Source of the DNA: Neoscytalidium dimidiatum
Taxonomy: Eukaryota > Ascomycota > Dothideomycetes > Botryosphaeriales > Botryosphaeriaceae
DNA: 64,000 nucleotides
Direction of reading: 5' to 3'
NCBI GenBank assembly: GCA_037367355.1
Contig: CM074698.1
Coordinates: 3,720,001-3,784,000, forward strand
A program made the translations under genes and the position numbers. How positions within the stretch are numbered: position 1 is the stretch's first letter; every line of letters begins with the position of its first letter. Below the pieces are notes generated by a model. It worked only from the letters and a program-made list of their open reading frames with translations. It was not told where the DNA came from and made no database searches. Of the stretch, positions 1 to 10,626 are shown piece after piece.

Positions 1-1295
1 TGGCGCGTGACCAGGCGAGAAGAAGGAAGAAGAGGGACTCCGTCCAGGTGAATCTTGACAACGAAGAGACCTTGTACTTTGCCAACGCTTCCCTTGGAAC
101 TCCTGCGCAATCACTCCGTCTTCACCTGGATACTGGTTCGAGTGATCTCTGGGTGAACACTGCTTCTTCAAGCCTCTGCTCCGACTCACGGACAAATTCC
201 TGCGGCGCAGCAGGCACCTATAGCGCGAACGACTCCTCGACATACGAATATGTTAACAGTTTATTCAACATCTCCTACGTCGATGGCTCTGGTGCATCAG
301 GTGATTACGCCAAGGATACGTTCAATTTCGGCGGCCAAAACTTGACAGGCATGCAATTCGGTATTGGCTACACCTCCAGTTCAACCGAAGGCGTCCTCGG
401 CATTGGCTACACCTCGAACGAAGTCGCCGTCAACCGAGCCGGTCTCGAGGCGTACTCCAACCTGCCTCAGTTGATGGTCGACAAGGGAATCATCCAGTCG
501 AACGCCTACAGCTTATGGTTGAATGATCTGGACGCGAGTAGGGGGAGCATCCTCTTCGGTGGCGTGGATACGGAAAAATACCACGGAACGCTGGCCACCT
601 TGCCGATCATCAAGGAGTACGGTGAATACAGAGAGTTCGTCATCGCGCTGACTGGGCTTGGCGCCAATGGCAACAATGGATCCTATTTTAGCAGCAATGA
701 CAGCAGCTCAAACGTCGTTCCCGTCCTCCTCGACTCAGGCAGCAGTCTCACATACCTCCCGGACTCGATTGTCTCGAGCATCTACAAAGATTTCAACGCC
801 GAATACGACTCGTCGCAGGGTGCTGCTTTTGTCGACTGCGACCAGGCCAACAGTGACGACACACTGGATTTCACTTTCAGCTCTCCAACGATCAGCGTCC
901 CGATGAACGAACTGGTCCTCTTGGCTGGTTATTCACGTGGCCAAGCCATCTGCATCCTTGGCATCAGCCCAGCCGGCGACTCCACTTCCGTGCTTGGTGA
1001 CACATTCCTGCGATCCGCGTATGTCGTTTACGATCTAGCCAATAACGAGATCTCACTCGCCCAGACCAACTACAACTCTACCCAGTCCAACATCATGGAA
1101 ATCGGCACCGGTACTGCATCGGTCCCGGATGCGACGGGCGTCGCCAATGCCGTCTCCGCCGTGGTGGCCGCCACCGGAGGTGCAAGGAATGGCGGCGTGT
1201 CGGTCTCTGGAAACGCAGCTGCGCCCATGAAGACTTCTATGCCCATGGCGCCTGTAGCAGCCGCGGCTGCTGCGGGCCTGCTATTCGCGCTTTGA
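1..1295 (+). CDS. Pepsin-type aspartic protease, probably GPI-anchored (5' partial)
   Basis: This is a family A1 aspartic endopeptidase of the yapsin/candidapepsin type, expected at the cell surface. The open frame enters from the left edge (codons from base 3) and ends at 1293-1295, giving 430 visible residues; the start and signal peptide lie outside the window. Near the edge a basic run (RRRKKR, followed by DS) looks like a Kex2-type propeptide cleavage site. The first catalytic motif DTGSSDLW has its Asp at visible residue 43. The second, DSGSSLTYLP, has its Asp at residue 244, the usual bilobal spacing. The C-terminus is Ala/Gly-rich and ends in a hydrophobic stretch (AAAAAAGLLFAL), as in a GPI-anchor signal. 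The GTG at 48 is internal to this frame, not the start. Family assignment is secure; GPI anchoring is inferred from the tail. Confidence 0.9.
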   Translation, partial: ARDQARRRKKRDSVQVNLDNEETLYFANASLGTPAQSLRLHLDTGSSDLWVNTASSSLCSDSRTNSCGAAGTYSANDSSTYEYVNSLFNISYVDGSGASGDYAKDTFNFGGQNLTGMQFGIGYTSSSTEGVLGIGYTSNEVAVNRAGLEAYSNLPQLMVDKGIIQSNAYSLWLNDLDASRGSILFGGVDTEKYHGTLATLPIIKEYGEYREFVIALTGLGANGNNGSYFSSNDSSSNVVPVLLDSGSSLTYLPDSIVSSIYKDFNAEYDSSQGAAFVDCDQANSDDTLDFTFSSPTISVPMNELVLLAGYSRGQAICILGISPAGDSTSVLGDTFLRSAYVVYDLANNEISLAQTNYNSTQSNIMEIGTGTASVPDATGVANAVSAVVAATGGARNGGVSVSGNAAAPMKTSMPMAPVAAAAAAGLLFAL

Positions 1296-2417
1296 TCAGT
1301 TGATCATGATGGGTTTCGGAGGGGTCGAATAATGCAAAATGAGCGGATCGACTCCACCGCCCACTCACAATTTTTGCGTCACGACCGTAAAGGGCATAAT
1401 GAGCGTCACTTCTAACAATCTTCTTATTTCGAGCATAACGGCATGGGGACAGGAGTTCTGACGGTGTTTCATAAATCCTAAGCGATACCTCTTATCATCT
1501 TTTTTTTTCCGATTCTGTCCAAGGAGGCATGGGTTGTTTAGCCGACATAGACTCAGAGTTACAGATGATGCGCGAACAGTGGATGGCAGTAAATATACAC
1601 CATACAGATGCAGCAAAGCCCCCCAGAGGGCGCGCATAAGAATGAATTTCTGTACAAACAATCTTTAATTTTCATTGTGCTCGAGATTCCCGGAGGCTTC
1701 CTGCAGCGGTTGCTGCGCTTGTCGCGTGCAAGTGGAAATGTAGCAGATGTGTGTGGAGTTGGTTATCCCACCCGCTGACCCCGGTCCTCAGCGTGGAGTT
1801 GTATAGATTTCGTGCGCCGTCGACACAGGTGGGCGGGAGAGCAGAGCGTTGAAACCACATCGCAAATAACGATCAATTAGGAGGATCGTGGATCCCGCAT
1901 CCTTCGAGGAAAGGATACCGAGGCATGAGATGTTCCCACTAGATTCGCGACAAGATCAGTGGCTGCCAAAACCGTCAAGCGTTTCGGTATTTGAACGTAT
2001 ACCTTTCCGTATTCGGCCCACTCAAGCTCAGGTCAAGCTCTATTCCGAGCATCCTCGAGCAGATTCTTGGGACGCTTGAAAGTTTCATAAAACCCATGGG
2101 CTGTTCGAAATAGACAGGTGGTGAAGTACGAGATAGAATGCAAGCCATTGGCTCATGAACTCGTTCCTTGCCGTTGTTACACGGAAAGATCACGATCTCC
2201 GTTATCCCATCTGATAAGATCTCGATCAACTTCCGTTTTCCCCTCCTCTCTGGAAAGTGCCTTTATCATGTCATGATCCCCATGACTTGAGATTTTCTAC
2301 TGAACATCCACTTGACGCCCGTTATGCCCGAACCCGTATTTTCTCTCTGAACGCCACTCGCTCAAATGCAAGTAAGATATTGATGAAAAAGGCCCCGTGT
2401 GGGCTGCTTCAGCTCCC
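1296..2417. other. Intergenic region between convergent 3' ends
   Basis: About 1.1 kb separates the protease stop from the Spt4 stop on the other strand. Both genes end here, so it should hold two 3' UTRs and terminators. There is a short T run near 1500-1508. The open frames present (for example 1365-1661 minus) have no recognisable family or codon pattern. I see no gene. Confidence 0.6.
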
Positions 2418-2959
2418 TCATTCCGCAATGTCTTCCTGCTCGCTGCCATCTCGTCTGCAACAAAATGCGTCAGTATCTCCGATCACTGTGCCAACCCGTA
2501 CAGGACCATAGGAATACTCACGGGATATATCTCACGCCTGCCGCCTCACAGGCAGCCAGCTGTTCCTCGCCCAGCTATCAAAAAGGAAAACACCGCGTCA
2601 GCAAGATTCCCATAATATCTCCCAACACAGAGATGTGTGCTTAAGCTTCGGGGAGGAAAGGCAAAACTTACAATCCCGGCAACCTTGGTGGCGTACATGC
2701 CGGGCACGTAGCCGTCCAGGCGCTGCCACTTGGCGACCCAGCTCTGGCTCGGATCGGCCAGAGCGATCAGGCCCTCGAAGACGGCCGACGTGCAGTCTGC
2801 GATGTGCGCCTCGTCCGCGCCCTGCATCTCCAGAAACTCGCAATTCGGGCACCCCAGCTGCCGGAACTTGCTGGCCGGCTGCACGAAGCTGCAGACCATG
2901 CAGGCGCGCAGGTGCCGCTGCTGCGAGGGCGTGACGTAGGAGCGCGAGGTCGCCGACAT
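2418..2959 (-). CDS. spt4: Transcription elongation factor Spt4 (DSIF subunit)
   Basis: Spt4 is the small zinc-binding partner of Spt5. The complex travels with RNA polymerase II in the nucleus and promotes processive elongation. I read three exons on the minus strand: 2959-2672, 2574-2522 and 2454-2418, joining to 125 residues, the normal size for the family. A zinc ribbon is visible as Cys20-x2-Cys23 and Cys37-x2-Cys40 (CMVC and CPNC). The family block around [13 protein letters not shown] follows, and the protein ends in [14 protein letters not shown]. Introns are GTAAGT...TAG and GTGAGT...CAG, and both junctions restore the conserved C-terminal part. The open frame runs on upstream to 3238, but the conserved family start is the Met at 2959, so I treat the rest as leader. 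It is divergent from the PP5 gene. Confidence 0.95.
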
Positions 2960-3558
2960 ATTTCTGGGGAGTGTGTTGTGTGTGGCGCGGCTGTTCGAGG
3001 TCGGGTGGGAGGCTACAGAACGTTCTGCCTGCGTGGAAGGTTCGCGGTTGCGGGGAGGGAAGCGCGGCGGATTGTGGAGTGATGGGTGATTGTCAGAGGA
3101 GGTTAGATAGGAGGTGGACGCGTTGACAAACGTATGGCGGCGAGAAGTGCGCGAGCACAAAGGGTCGTCAAGTGGAGAGCCAGAAGTGAACGCTCGGGAG
3201 AGCCGCACAAGGGAAGCAAGCGGTAGGGCAGCTCGCACGGACCGGCTGGCCGCGCCTCGGCCTTCTCGTTCCTTCCGCCGTCATCGCATTCCAGTACCGC
3301 CGACTCGAATTTGGCGAAGTCTTCTGCCTCCGCGCGCCCTCAGCTTGCTTCCTCCCGAGGGCCTTTCTCTCTCACACACTTCCCCCGTGCGCCCATCCTG
3401 TGTAACCTCTCTCGTCTCCCACATCTCGCACCTCGCGTGCTCCGCTGCGCTCAGTAACAGCTCGTCCACGCATTCTATCTCTTGCTTAGCTGGGCGCGCG
3501 TCCGAGCGTCCAACGGCGACTCGGTAATAGTAGCATAGCTGCTGTCTTCCCCGCCACC
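2960..3558. promoter_or_regulatory. Shared bidirectional promoter, Spt4 / PP5
   Basis: These 599 bases lie between the two divergent start codons and must carry both promoters and 5' leaders. The PP5 side is C/T-rich (about 3330-3480), as is common upstream of highly used fungal genes. No clear TATA box is seen. That this region holds both promoters follows from gene orientation; no individual site is claimed. Confidence 0.5.
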
Positions 3559-5227
3559 ATGGGTGCCAAAGAGGACGCCATTGCTCTCAAGGAGAAGGGC
3601 AACAAGGCATTCAAAGAACACGACTGGCCGACTGCCATCGACTTTTATACGCAAGCCATTGAGGCCTACGACCAGGAGCCCTCGTTCTACACCAACCGCG
3701 CCCAGGTATGCGAGCCCCCGCTCCGAGCAACTACGCACGCGACAGCGAGAGCTGATAGCGCCCTGTATAGGCCAACATCAAACTTGAAGCATACGGTTTC
3801 GCCATCAACGACGCAACTAAGGCAATCGAGCTCGATCCGAACAACGTCAAGGTAGGTGGCGGCCACTTCCTGGAGCTCGAGCTTCACAAATGATCTGGCC
3901 TAACAGCTGGTTGGCAGGCTTACTATCGCCGCGCCGTCGCCAACACGGCCATCCTGAAGCACAACGAGGCGCTTCGGGATTGGAAGATCGTCGTCAAGAA
4001 GAACCCGACCGACAAGAATGCCAAGCTACAATATGCCGAATGCGAGAAGATCGTCAAGCGCGACGCTTTCCTCAAGGCCATCGAGGTCGCCGATGCGCCG
4101 TCGGCCATCGAGGGTCTGGATCTGGAGCATATGGTCGTTGAAGATTCATATGACGGTGTGAGGTTAGAGGATTCGAAGATGACCAAGGAGTTTATCGACG
4201 ACATGCTCCAAAGATTCAAGGATGGCAAAAAGATCCACAAGAAATACGTCTACCAGATCATTATTGCTGTCAAGGAGCTTGTTTACAACGAGCCCACCAT
4301 GGTCGAGTACGACGTCCCCGAGGGCACCAAGATCACCGTCTGCGGTGACACTCACGGTAAGTCACACCGCCGGATGTTGATATGCATGAGCTCATCCCAC
4401 CGCAGGTCAATTCTTCGATCTCATGGAAATCTTCCGTCTCAACGGCCACCCGTCGGAAAAACACGCTTACCTGTTCAACGGTGATTTTGTTGACCGTGGT
4501 TCATGGTCGACCGAAGTTGCGCTCACGCTATATGCCTACAAGATGCTCTATCCCAAGACTTTCTTCCTGAACCGTGGCAACCACGAGACGGACGACATGA
4601 ACCGCATGTACGGGTTTGAGGGCGAATGCCGCGCCAAGTACACCGAGCGCGTCTTCAAGATCTTCTCCGAGTCCTTCTCCGCATTACCATTGGCTACGCT
4701 CATTGGCAAGAAGTTTTTCGTCTTGCATGGCGGTCTGTTCTCTAAGGACGAGATTAGCTTGGATGATGTGCGGAAGTTGAACAGGCACAAGCAGAGGCAG
4801 CCTGGCCAGAGCGGTTTGATGATGGAAATGCTCTGGACCGACCCGCAACCCACACCTGGCCGTGGCCCTAGCAAGAGAGGGGTTGGTTTGCAGTTCGGTC
4901 CGGATGTCACGAAGAGGTTCTGCGAGAAAAACGGATTGGAGGCCGTCATTAGAAGCCATGAGGTCCGTATGGAAGGCTACGAGGTGGAGCATGACGGAAA
5001 GTGCATCACTGGTACGTATTCGCCCACACTTTATGCGATATTCTGTGTTAACGCGTTGCAATCCAGTTTTCTCGGCACCCAGGTATTGCGACAGCACAGA
5101 GAACAAGGGTGCATACATCAACATCGGCCCCGATTACAAGCTTGACTTCCATAAGTTCGAGGCTGTGCCGCATCCGCCGATCAAGCCGATGGCATATGCC
5201 CACAACGGTCTCATGTCGATGATGTAG
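3559..5227 (+). CDS. ppt1: Serine/threonine protein phosphatase 5 (TPR-containing)
   Basis: PP5/Ppt1 is a PPP-family phosphatase whose N-terminal TPR repeats bind the Hsp90 C-terminus. It dephosphorylates Hsp90-linked clients in cytosol and nucleus. Five exons, 3559-3705, 3771-3851, 3918-4356, 4406-5011 and 5067-5227, join to 477 residues, the normal length. TPR repeats fill about residues 1-115. The metal and catalytic signatures are GDTHG (219-223), GDFVDRG (248-254) and RGNHE (279-283), with HGGLFS further on and the family end SAPRYCDS before the C-terminal helix. Every intron is GT-AG and each junction falls inside a conserved block (for example GDTHG/QFFD and CIT/VFSAP). All catalytic motifs are present. 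It shares a promoter region with spt4. Confidence 0.96.
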
Positions 5228-5937
5228 ACGCGCATTGGTTGCAACGAATCATGCCCTATTTCTCCCGTTGATGTCTCTTATCTTTCAAGCGGAGCTCTTC
5301 TCATGTGCCGCTGCGTATTCCTTGCCCGCTTTTCTCGGATCTACGTACCAAAAGCTCATTTTTCGGTTGAAATTTGCATCCACTTCTCGCGGTCAAAAGA
5401 GATCAAAGAGATCCGGTTGGGCGTTTTCTGATAATCTGTCACATGATCATCAGCCTTGTTCGTCTTTGAATGTTGAAGTTTGTCAGATCTAGGACTTTTC
5501 TTGCATAGCATTGCGGGGGAGAGTTTTTATCAGCCGCGAAGAGCGCCTTGATACGGCTCGTGGTTTATCAGGCAACATTTCGTTCGTCGTTTCCAATATC
5601 TCCTTTTGAAATGTGTGTTTTCAATACCTCTGGAACCAGTTCGGAGCCTGTCTCTCTCGTGCTGTACTATACGTGCATGCATGTTTACCTTTCTTGTGAG
5701 TCGTCTATTTCTACTCCTCTGTCATCTAGTAGCTCTGCTCTACCGAGCTCCGATACTTGGATGGATGGGGCTTTGTCTTTGGTTAGTTGATAGACGAGCA
5801 TGCCGGGCAGCTCTGGAGACGGATGGGTCGCTGGACGTTTGTGTGCGCAATCGTTTCTTTGCAGGTTCTGAGAAGTTGGGGGTGCTTTTTTGAAACGAAG
5901 CCCGGAGACCGTAGGCAGATGGGAAATGGAAATCAAG
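5228..5937. other. 3' flank of PP5, no gene seen
   Basis: This T-rich stretch follows the PP5 stop and runs to the edge of the Tc1/mariner element. Small open frames occur on both strands, but none has family features. It probably contains the PP5 3' UTR. Confidence 0.5.
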
Positions 5938-5939
5938 TA

Positions 5940-7277
5940 CAGTCGCCTACAGAAAGTCAGTGGACACCTGGTCAATGCGCTATTCTGATTCAACTACCCT
6001 GTCGACTTCCAGTCCTCTTCTTTCAACAAATAGTTACTCTATCACCTTATAACTTATATTGGGTATTAGAGAAACAGTAAGAGAATCAAATTGACTAGTA
6101 ACTAGCCTAGTACCTAGTCGGTCCACCCTTTGCTTGGATAACTGCTAAAAGACGCTCCTGCCAGTTCTCAATACTAGCTTGATAGTCACTAACAGTCAAC
6201 TGGTCCCATTCCCACTTAATAGCAGCCTCCATCTGTTAAATAGACTTAATTTAGTGGCGCTTCTTTGCTAGTCGACGCTTAATTATTGCCCAAAGATTCT
6301 CAATTAGGTTTAAGTCGGGGCTCTATAGTAGCCAGTCCAAGCGTTAAATAAGCAGCGACTCCCTATACCTAGTAGTCGCCTTAGAGGTATGTGCACGGTG
6401 TCCATCGTCCATCCAAACTGCGTCCCCATATTCGTTGACTAGTTCCTCATAAAAGGGAAGTGCGTATTAATTAAGAATCAACTAGGTATAGACTTACGAG
6501 TCCATTTTTCGACCATTTTTAAGGATCACTAGTGGACCCTTCTTATACATTAATATAGTAGCCCAAACAGACACTAAACTGCGGCCTAATTTGAAAGATA
6601 GCTTGCAGTACTTCTCTTAATATGCCTTGCCAACTGGCCGTCGAACCCACTTAGTAAACTAGTCTAAACCAGTCTCAAATGTAGCTTCATCTGACCAGGC
6701 AATCAACTGCAAGTCCTCAGGTCCTAAATCAAGCGTTTTGCGGGCGAAATTAAGCCGTTTTTTTCGCTGTTCCGGGTTGATAAACGGCTTAGTCCTTGCT
6801 TTACGAGCTGGTAGTCCAGCTTTATCGAGATATTTCCGAGTTGTGTTGGCATGAAGTCGACAACCGAGTTTACCTGGAGTTGACAGGCACTCGACTGAAT
6901 CAAAGGGATTTTCGGCCACATATCGAATAAGACGACGTTCAGCGCGTTCATCGAGCTTCGGTAGACGTCCAGTTCGCTTTGCAATAGCAAATAGGTCCTC
7001 AAGCTTATTTCTAACTTGCTTGATAATTGAACTGACAGTCGACTTGCTAATGTCCAAAAAGGTACTAATTTTTCGAACAGAGTCACCTCGGCAGTGAAGA
7101 AACCAAATAGTAGAACGAGTTGCGGGGGAGTGCTCCCTTCGATCAGTCTTTCGCTTAATAGTCATTTATAGAGAAGTTGTTGACTAGTTTTCGAGTAACT
7201 GGTGACTGAAAGTGGGTTAATAGTTAAGCGAGAGCACGTGTTCGCTTAAGTGTCCAATGACTTTCTGTAGGCGACTG
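5940..7277 (-). mobile_element. Tc1/mariner-type DNA transposon, full length but inactivated
   Basis: The element is about 1338 bp with 28-bp terminal inverted repeats at 5940-5967 and 7250-7277. They match at 27 of 28 positions (the difference is G versus T at position 20 of the repeat). Both ends start CAGTCGCCTACAGAAAGTCA or its single-base variant. The ends are flanked by TA at 5938-5939 and 7278-7279, the target duplication expected for Tc1/mariner. One transposase gene lies on the minus strand. Clean ends and duplication indicate an ordinary insertion; the coding damage shows it can no longer move on its own. Confidence 0.93.
6107..7165 (-). pseudogene. Broken Tc1/mariner transposase
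   Basis: The minus-strand frame is 353 codons from ATG at 7165 to the final stop at 6107-6109, with no frameshift. The first 168 codons are open. They contain a helix-turn-helix DNA-binding region (SVRKISTFLDISKSTVSSI) and the first catalytic Asp block (WSDEATFE). The second half has nine in-frame TAA/TAG codons. It still shows the second catalytic block (WMDDGHRAHTS) and the third (SPDLNLIENLW), so a DD[D/E] transposase is clear. The stops fit C-to-T change at CpA as in RIP (inference). A separate functional N-terminal peptide from the open half is unlikely. Confidence 0.92.
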
Positions 7278-7279
7278 TA

Positions 7280-8151
7280 CATTGGCATTATAGGACTTCG
7301 CGAATATGTGCAAGCTGTCTTTCATATGGAGGACTTTGTCTGCCCCATGACATGACGACAATGCGCAGGGCGGACGGCACCTAGCGGAAGAGCAAGTGAG
7401 GGTCTCGGTCCAACCGCGGCCGCCTCACCTTCCCTCCGGTGCGAAGTCCTCGAAGGCTTTCTTTCGCCGACGTCAAGGAATTGCGGGTCGAGGGCTCCGC
7501 CGTCGCCGCGGCGCTATGGTGGGTCTAACTTAGCTCAGCTATCGTACCGCCCGCCTTTTAACGTTTCTTGTTGCCCCTCCACAGCTTTGCCCCTCCATTG
7601 TCGGTCGCCCTTTAAACCTCCAACCTTTCACCAACAAACTACATCTCACAGTACGTGCTTCTTCTTTTCATTGAGCTTCATGTCTTGCTTTCCGATGCTT
7701 CTTCCGCTTTGAACCATTAAGCCCTCCGTCTGCGCTGTCACAGAGCTCTCTGGAGCTACCGGGAAGGCGTGAGGTCATGCCACGGAGCCTGCACAGCTTG
7801 CGAGAAGCTTGATGAGCGTCGGCGGTGTCGTCAACGTGTCGCTTTGGCTTCGTGCAGGATCCAGGCCTACAGTATGGCGAATTGGCGGTTGTCGATGCTA
7901 GCTGAAGGATGGCTCTGTCGCGGCATCCGCGGAAAAAGTCCATAACGGACAAGTCACGTCACGGATCAAGCTGGGGAACCCATGGATAATGACCGGCCCC
8001 GTCCAAAACATTATAGCTCGCGGACTCTAATGCTCGGAGTTCGAGTGCATGCATCTTCCTGGCGCGTCCAGAGAGACGAGCCTTTCATGCCTAAGCGCGA
8101 GTTCGACGAGTACGGAGCTAACGATATTCCCCGCGCAGCAACACACTCAAA
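7280..8151. other. Intergenic region and leader of the ABM gene
   Basis: About 870 bases lie between the transposon and the next start codon. A C/T-rich stretch at roughly 7540-7680 could be the core promoter and leader of the ABM gene, possibly with a leader intron after GTACGTG near 7651. The minus-strand frame 7668-7952 has no recognisable features. Confidence 0.4.
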
Positions 8152-8575
8152 ATGGTCTACACCATCGTCGTCCACCTCTACGCCAAGGAGGGCAAGGAGG
8201 TCGAGGAGAAGCTGCGCAACAAGCTGATCGAGGCCTCACAAGTCTACTCCAAGGACAAGGAGACCATCGGCTGGCACGTCATGCAGGACCACAAGGACCC
8301 CCGCAAGTGGTGCATCGTCGAGCGTTACGAGCATGAGAGCGTAAGTCATTGCCCTTTTCCTTCCCCCCCCTCCCCAATCCGAATTCGTTTGTTGGATACC
8401 AGCGTTGGCGGCGGTCGTTGACGGTGTCCTTTGGAACGAGCAGAGCCAGAAGTACCACCTGGAGAACCCGTACTGGAAGACCTTCGACCCCTACGTCATC
8501 CCGCTCCTCGACAAGGAGATGGACCTGCGCCGCTTCCACGAGCTGGACACCAGCAAGCCGGTTACCGTTGAGTAA
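8152..8575 (+). CDS. Small ABM-domain (antibiotic biosynthesis monooxygenase-like) protein
   Basis: Two exons, 8152-8340 and 8444-8575, join to 106 residues. The intron is GTAAGT...CAG. The product fits the ABM-type dimeric alpha/beta-barrel fold: a beta-strand start (MVYTIVVHLYAKEG), a long charged helix, then a central strand and GWHVMQ...WCIVERYE. The HLENPYWKTFDPYV block after the intron is typical of the second helix. Members of the fold include cofactor-independent monooxygenases and small stress or catabolic proteins, so the exact reaction cannot be read from sequence. The length suits a single domain, probably a cytosolic dimer; no signal peptide is seen. It lies alone between two mobile-element relics. 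Confidence 0.8.
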
Positions 8576-8913
8576 AATCATCCGGAGACGAGGATCATGT
8601 GTATGCAGGCGGGCCGGAATGCCAGGCCTGTCCAATTTGTATATATTACGGAATGAAGTTTCCTCTGACGAACTTGATATGTAACTTCACCTAAAATAAG
8701 CGTTATTCATACCGCTGCTGTGCGCATACGAAGGGAGTCGACTACGCGTACTTGGACATCCACCTCAGTCATGCAGTCATTTCACAAGGCTCCAATCCTG
8801 TAAGGTGTTCTTCCACTACAAGCTTTGGCTGTTAAATATGGTCCTTCGCGATTACAGTCCGCGTCCATCAACTGCATACACGCATAGGTTCCGGCCGTTA
8901 TGGTTGAAGCACC
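8576..8913. other. 3' flank of ABM gene
   Basis: This is the stretch after the ABM stop and before the first copy of the 11-base motif. It probably includes the 3' UTR. Nothing else is supported. Confidence 0.4.
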
Positions 8914-10626
8914 TGGTCGCGCGACGAAGTGCCCTGTTGCTTACCAGATATCCTCTTCCTTTATATCCACTTGGTCGCGCGATTAAACACCCCTAGCCGC
9001 GGCCAACGCCCTCCCTTCGTGTCCACTTGGTCGCGCGATTAGGTGTACCCGGGCACCGCCGTTCCTACCCCTATACCATACCCCTCCTATTATCTTAGGA
9101 TTTAGGCTCGTTAATACTATATAGTAAATATTCGCTTCTACTAGTACCAACCCCGAAGCTATATAAATTAGGAAGGATAAGCTATCGAGCTACGTTAAGG
9201 TTCTTTATATAAACATCTTCGGTATAAAGACTAACTTTTATACGGGTAGATACTTAGACTCGCTCGATATCGGCTACGGCCGCGGCGTAGTAAACGCCGC
9301 GGGTTTTCGATACTCCCGCCCCCCAACTATAATAAGATTTCGCCGGGGCGTAGGAGGGACACGCGAGTCCCGGCGAAGCGTCGGCACGGCGAGGGGTTTA
9401 GTAATACGTGCCTTATATATTTCCTACGGGGCCTCGAGTACGAGGGACTCCGGTCGTCGACGCCGTGCTAGTATTACGTGCGCGTCTACGAGAACGAGAC
9501 CGTGCTTATTTAGCGGCGCGATCCGAACGAGCGGCGCCCGAGCGAGTACTATATAGAGGAGGATAGGCCGGATAAGGAGATAGTAGATATCGGAGAAGCG
9601 GGCTCGCCGAAGCCGCTACCGCGCGCCGCGTTCTATTTTTAAGCTTCTTACGGATTACGTCTACGGCCGTATAGATAAGGCCTACTTTACCGAGTACTTA
9701 TAGGTAGGTATAATAGAGGCTAATAATATTATCCTAGATAGTAAGAATACCGGCGATATTCTCTAGTATAATACGACTAACTTCCGCGCTATCCTCGGCG
9801 ACGTACCGCCGGTCGCGCACGACCTTCTAGTCTCTAGCCTACGGCGTATCGTTAGCGTTATATTCGAGCACGCCCTATCGATCGTAACGCGTAACGAAGA
9901 TAGTAGCGGTAGCTACTTTACGTGCCGCCTATATAGGCTAGACGGGAGCCCGGTCGTCGCGTACCTGCCCCTAGATTTCACGCCGTCTAAGAAGAGGGCG
10001 GAGGAGTTTCCGGATGAGGTGGCGTATAGGTCGGGTAATAGAAAGTTATAGTAGTTATATACTAGGATAGTAGATAGGAGGGGGCCGGCCAACGGCGGGA
10101 TAGGGAGGCGCAGCTTCGACGACTTATCCAGCTTACTATCCGACGACTCGGGAGCGTTCGAGCCGTTATCTCTAATTCGCCTTCGGCAGGTAACTCGACG
10201 ACAGAAGGAGAAGATATATAACGACTTATACGCCAGGTCCGACACCGAGGGTAGTAATCGCAGCGAGGGCGAGAGTAACGATACTAGTAGTAGCAATACC
10301 GGAGACGGCGATAAGATATCGATCGAGGCTGGCGATGCTAGTAGCAACGGGGAAATACCGTCTGACCCGCCCGGTAGATCTCCTAGCTCGCTCCCAGAGT
10401 CCCCTTCCGGGCTCGAGGGAGAGAACGAGGCTATGTTGGAGAGGCTTAGGCTACCGGCCGATACGCTCCTGGTCGCGCGACCAACTACAGCGCCCCCTTC
10501 GCCCGTACTAGTACGGCTCGTCTCGTGATCAACTGCTCCGCCGGCTGTCGCTTACTTATCCACCTTCGCACCCTCGTATGTCGAGGGATACGACGGATGA
10601 GAGGCGTGGTACGGATGGTCGCGCGA
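8914..10626. repeat. Five dispersed copies of an 11-base motif
   Basis: TGGTCGCGCGA occurs at 8914-8924, 8972-8982, 9029-9039, 10470-10480 and 10616-10626. Copies two and three sit in a 20-base repeat, TCCACTTGGTCGCGCGATTA, at 8966-8985 and 9022-9041. The fourth extends to a 14-base palindrome TGGTCGCGCGACCA (10470-10483). The core TCGCGCGA is itself palindromic. Copies lie before and inside the degraded reading frame, suggesting element-associated (perhaps subterminal) repeats. That role is inference. Confidence 0.7.

Noticed and set aside
2960..3238. N-terminal extension of the Spt4 frame, possibly a mitochondrial presequence
   Set aside because: Spt4 is a nuclear protein whose conserved start is at 2959; the extension lies in the bidirectional promoter.
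9913..10347. 144-codon minus-strand frame in the RIP island
   Set aside because: Antisense shadow; the plus-strand frame is continuous over a much longer stretch and explains the stops.
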